A stretch of DNA of 35,446 nt, taken from assembly GCF_000469325.1 (NCBI RefSeq), contig NZ_KI271582.1, positions 22,544 to 57,989 of the forward strand, written 5' to 3'. This document shows, in pieces, positions 33,065 through 35,446 of the stretch. A program made the position numbers and the translations under genes. The stretch comes from Schleiferilactobacillus shenzhenensis LY-73 (GTDB taxonomy: Bacteria > Bacillota > Bacilli > Lactobacillales > Lactobacillaceae). Position 1 is the stretch's first letter. Each line of letters begins with the position of its first letter. A model generated the notes under the pieces. The model made no database searches. It had not been told where the DNA came from and worked only from the letters and a program-made list of their open reading frames with translations.

Positions 33065-33817
33065 ATGAAAATCCTAATGATTGAAGACAACAAATCCGTT
33101 TCAGAAATGATGTCGATGTTCTTCCAAAAGGAAGGCTGGGACGTCGTCTTCGCTTATGACGGCAATGAAGCCGTGGACAAGTTCAATGAAGATCCCACGG
33201 GCTGGGATATTATTACCCTGGACCTGAACCTGCCGGGCAAAGACGGTATGCAGGTGGCGAAGGAGATCCGCGAAGTGTCCAAGACCGTACCAATCATTAT
33301 GCTCACGGCCCGGGATTCGGACAGTGACCAAGTACTGGGGCTGGAAATGGGCGCCGATGATTATGTCACCAAGCCCTTCAGCCCGATCACGCTGATCGCC
33401 CGCATCAAGGCGCTGCACCGCCGGGTGGAACTCGGCGAAGGTGAAGACCACGATGACGACGCCGACAGTGCCTACGATGTGACCACCGACCACCTGCAGC
33501 TGTCCACTAAGACCCGGGAGGCCTTTCTCGACGGCAAACAGATCGAAAACTTGACCCCGAAGGAATTCGACTTGCTGAAGACGTTGGCGACCAAGCCCAA
33601 GCAGGTCTTCAGCCGGGAACAGCTGCTGGAATTGGTGTGGGATTATGAGTACTACGGCGACGAACGCACCGTGGATGCCCATATTAAGAAACTGCGGCAG
33701 AAGATTGAAAAGGTTGGTCCCCAGGTGATTCAGACCGTCTGGGGCGTGGGCTACAAATACGACGATTCCGCCATCAACGACGAGAAGGATGAGGACGAGA
33801 CGAGCGAGGCCAAGTGA
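33065..33817 (+). CDS. OmpR-family response regulator
   Basis: A 250-residue DNA-binding regulator. The receiver has the acidic pair Glu7-Asp8, phospho-acceptor Asp53 (TLDLNLPG), Thr81 and Lys103 (VTKPFSP). An acidic linker (EGEDHDDDADS) leads to a winged-helix domain (LTPKEFDLLKTLATKPKQVFSREQ, ERTVDAHIKKLRQKI, VWGVGYKY). It ends with an acidic tail. The stop overlaps the kinase start by 4 bases. The signal and target genes cannot be read from the sequence. Confidence 0.95.
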   Translation: MKILMIEDNKSVSEMMSMFFQKEGWDVVFAYDGNEAVDKFNEDPTGWDIITLDLNLPGKDGMQVAKEIREVSKTVPIIMLTARDSDSDQVLGLEMGADDYVTKPFSPITLIARIKALHRRVELGEGEDHDDDADSAYDVTTDHLQLSTKTREAFLDGKQIENLTPKEFDLLKTLATKPKQVFSREQLLELVWDYEYYGDERTVDAHIKKLRQKIEKVGPQVIQTVWGVGYKYDDSAINDEKDEDETSEAK

Positions 33818-35340
33818 AATTAATCTATCAGCTGATGATCAGCTTCTTCGCGGTCATCCTGACCGTGATCTTCATCGTCGGCGGGACCGTGTTGAACTAC
33901 TATAGCAACTATGTTTACAGCAACACCTTCGAGCAGCTGACCGGTTACGGCCAGAACGCGGAGCAGCTGGTGATGTCCTCGGAGACCGGGGTCAAGGGGC
34001 AGTACCAGATCAGCCCCAGCATGATCCACAAGATCGAACAGGTCTTCACGAACCAGCGGGTCAACTTCACGATTTACTCCAAGGCAGACAACGAGAGCAA
34101 CGACAACGTCCGCGTGTATCCCACCGATGGGGACCTGGGCCACCGGCCGATGCCGGACCACCTTTCTAAAGAATACTGGTCCCGCCTGCAAAAGAGCGAG
34201 TACATCCGCGACGTGTCGTCCAGCGGCAAGCTGCTGGGCGGCCAGCAGTCGCCTAAGGGGGCACAGCCCCAGGCCTACGTTGTCGTGCCGTGGTTCTACC
34301 AGAACAAGATGTTCGCGGCCATCGTGGTCAGTGCCCGGGTGGCGGATATCGACTCGAACATCGCCCAGATCGAGTCGAACCTCTTCGTCGCGCTGATCAT
34401 CTCTCTGGTATTAGCGCTGATCCTCGCTTACTTACTTGCCCGCTACCAAGTCTCCCGGGTCAACCGAGTGCGCCACGCGGCCCACGAGGTCGCCGACGGC
34501 AACTTTGACATCGACCTGCCCAGCAAGCACCGGGACGAGATCGACGACCTGGCGACTGACTTCAACATCATGGCCAAGTCGCTGCGGGATTCTCAGACAG
34601 AAATTGAACGTCAAGAGGAACGGCGCAAGGAGTTCATGGCCAACGCGGCCCACGAGATGCGCACACCGCTGACGACCATCAACGGCCTGCTGGAAGGTCT
34701 GGCCTACGATGCTATTCCCGAAGAATCTAAAGGGAAGAGTATCGAGCTGATGCGGGGTGAAACCAAGCGGCTGATTCGGCTGGTCAATGATAATTTGGAT
34801 TACGAAAAGATTCGGACCGGTCAAATCAAACTGTCCCGGCGGCAGTTCGACGCCATGGGGCCGCTGCATAATATCGTCACCCAGCTGACCAAAAAAGCGG
34901 CGGATGCCAAAGACAAGCTCACCCTCGAAGGCGAGTCGCCGGTCAGTGTCTACGCCGACTATGACCGCTTCGTACAGATCATCTTCAACGTCGTGCAAAA
35001 CGCCATCCAGTTCACCCAGGACGGGCAGATCACGATCAAGGCCGAGCGCGGCTTCCATGAGGCGGTCTTCACCGTCAGCGACACGGGTATCGGCATGACG
35101 CCGGACCAGGTGAAGAATATCTGGGACCGCTACTACAAGGCGGATCCGTCCCGGAAGAACACGAAGTACGGCGAGTCAGGCTTGGGCCTCTCCATCGTTC
35201 ACTCCTTAGTCAAGCAGCACGGCGGCACCATCAAGGTGACCAGCGAACTGCACAAGGGGACGACGTTCAAGCTCACGTTCCCCGACGCAACAGATGCAGA
35301 TGCGATGGAAAGCGCATCGCATCGGAAGCGGGGCGCGTAG
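33814..35340 (+). CDS. Sensor histidine kinase
   Basis: A 508-residue membrane kinase paired with the regulator before it. TM1 is about residues 7-29, an extracellular sensor domain spans about 30-188, TM2 190-209, HAMP 210-262. The dimerisation domain has the phospho-accepting His280 (NAAHEMRTPL). The ATPase domain shows the N box (NVVQNAIQFTQDG), G1 (SDTGIGMT) and G2 (GESGLGLSIV). It starts with GTG inside the regulator stop. The extracellular part was not recognised, so the signal is unknown. Confidence 0.95.
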   Translation: MKLIYQLMISFFAVILTVIFIVGGTVLNYYSNYVYSNTFEQLTGYGQNAEQLVMSSETGVKGQYQISPSMIHKIEQVFTNQRVNFTIYSKADNESNDNVRVYPTDGDLGHRPMPDHLSKEYWSRLQKSEYIRDVSSSGKLLGGQQSPKGAQPQAYVVVPWFYQNKMFAAIVVSARVADIDSNIAQIESNLFVALIISLVLALILAYLLARYQVSRVNRVRHAAHEVADGNFDIDLPSKHRDEIDDLATDFNIMAKSLRDSQTEIERQEERRKEFMANAAHEMRTPLTTINGLLEGLAYDAIPEESKGKSIELMRGETKRLIRLVNDNLDYEKIRTGQIKLSRRQFDAMGPLHNIVTQLTKKAADAKDKLTLEGESPVSVYADYDRFVQIIFNVVQNAIQFTQDGQITIKAERGFHEAVFTVSDTGIGMTPDQVKNIWDRYYKADPSRKNTKYGESGLGLSIVHSLVKQHGGTIKVTSELHKGTTFKLTFPDATDADAMESASHRKRGA

Positions 35341-35355
35341 ACGCGCATAGAAAAG

Positions 35356-35446
35356 CAGGGACTGGGACAAAACTCATATTCCGCGACATATTGAGTGCCA
35401 ACGCGTAGCAAGCGGAGGCAAAACGGGCTCAGTGGTGAAATCATTC
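35356..35446. repeat. Possible dispersed repeat, cut by the window end
   Basis: After the kinase gene the sequence AGGGACTGGGACAAAAC resembles dispersed elements commonly seen in lactobacilli. Further on, 35422-35446 matches the 5' part of repeat copy A: GC-AGCGGAG, then GGGCTCAG and TGAAAT, at the same spacing (about 18 of 25 positions up to GGGCTCAG). The rest lies outside the window. Both similarities were judged by eye. Confidence 0.4.

Noticed and set aside
1-35446. CRISPR array, prophage genes, transposase or toxin-antitoxin pair
   Set aside because: No regularly spaced repeats and no integrase, transposase, phage or toxin-antitoxin motif were seen in any real gene of the window.

Overview
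The window is a GC-rich piece of a Firmicutes chromosome, most likely a member of the Lactobacillaceae (a high-GC Lacticaseibacillus-type organism would fit, but species cannot be set from sequence alone). The evidence is the Bacillus/Lactobacillus gene order (hit-ecsAB, ytpP-ytpR-sftA-murC, polA-mutM-coaE-nrdR-dnaB-dnaI, thrS, infC-rpmI-rplT), a threonine T-box, an L20-type leader, a tmRNA whose tag ends in YALAA, and surface proteins ending in a WxL-like module.

Layout. 1-5230: prsA (minus), a YtxH-like gene and hit (minus), divergent from ecsA-ecsB-trmB (plus), then a convergent PepSY-like gene. 5315-10609: ytpP, ytpR, a large soluble FtsK/SpoIIIE motor (sftA) and murC. 10728-18106: polA, a structured intergenic repeat, then mutM-coaE-nrdR-dnaB-dnaI with 4-base overlaps at three of its four junctions and a 2-base gap at coaE/nrdR. 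18126-22064: thrS under a T-box, with a second copy of the repeat between the T-box terminator and the thrS ribosome site, followed by infC-rpmI-rplT under an L20-type leader. 22094-23053: a DUF915-like alpha/beta hydrolase. 23294-30675: two paralogous exoproteins of about 1050-1080 residues, in direct orientation, flanking ssrA on the opposite strand. 30768-35340: a small unknown gene, a convergent HAD phosphatase-plsY pair, and a divergent operon of a small membrane protein with a two-component system.

Most of the window is core information processing and envelope biogenesis. The least explained parts are: (1) a dispersed intergenic element of about 170 bases with nested and lateral stems, whose two complete copies (13597-13767 and 18396-18564, opposite orientation) keep their base pairing through compensatory changes, with probable truncated copies at both window edges; and (2) the twin secreted proteins around ssrA, whose C-terminal modules resemble WxL cell-wall binding domains but lack the tryptophans that name the family.
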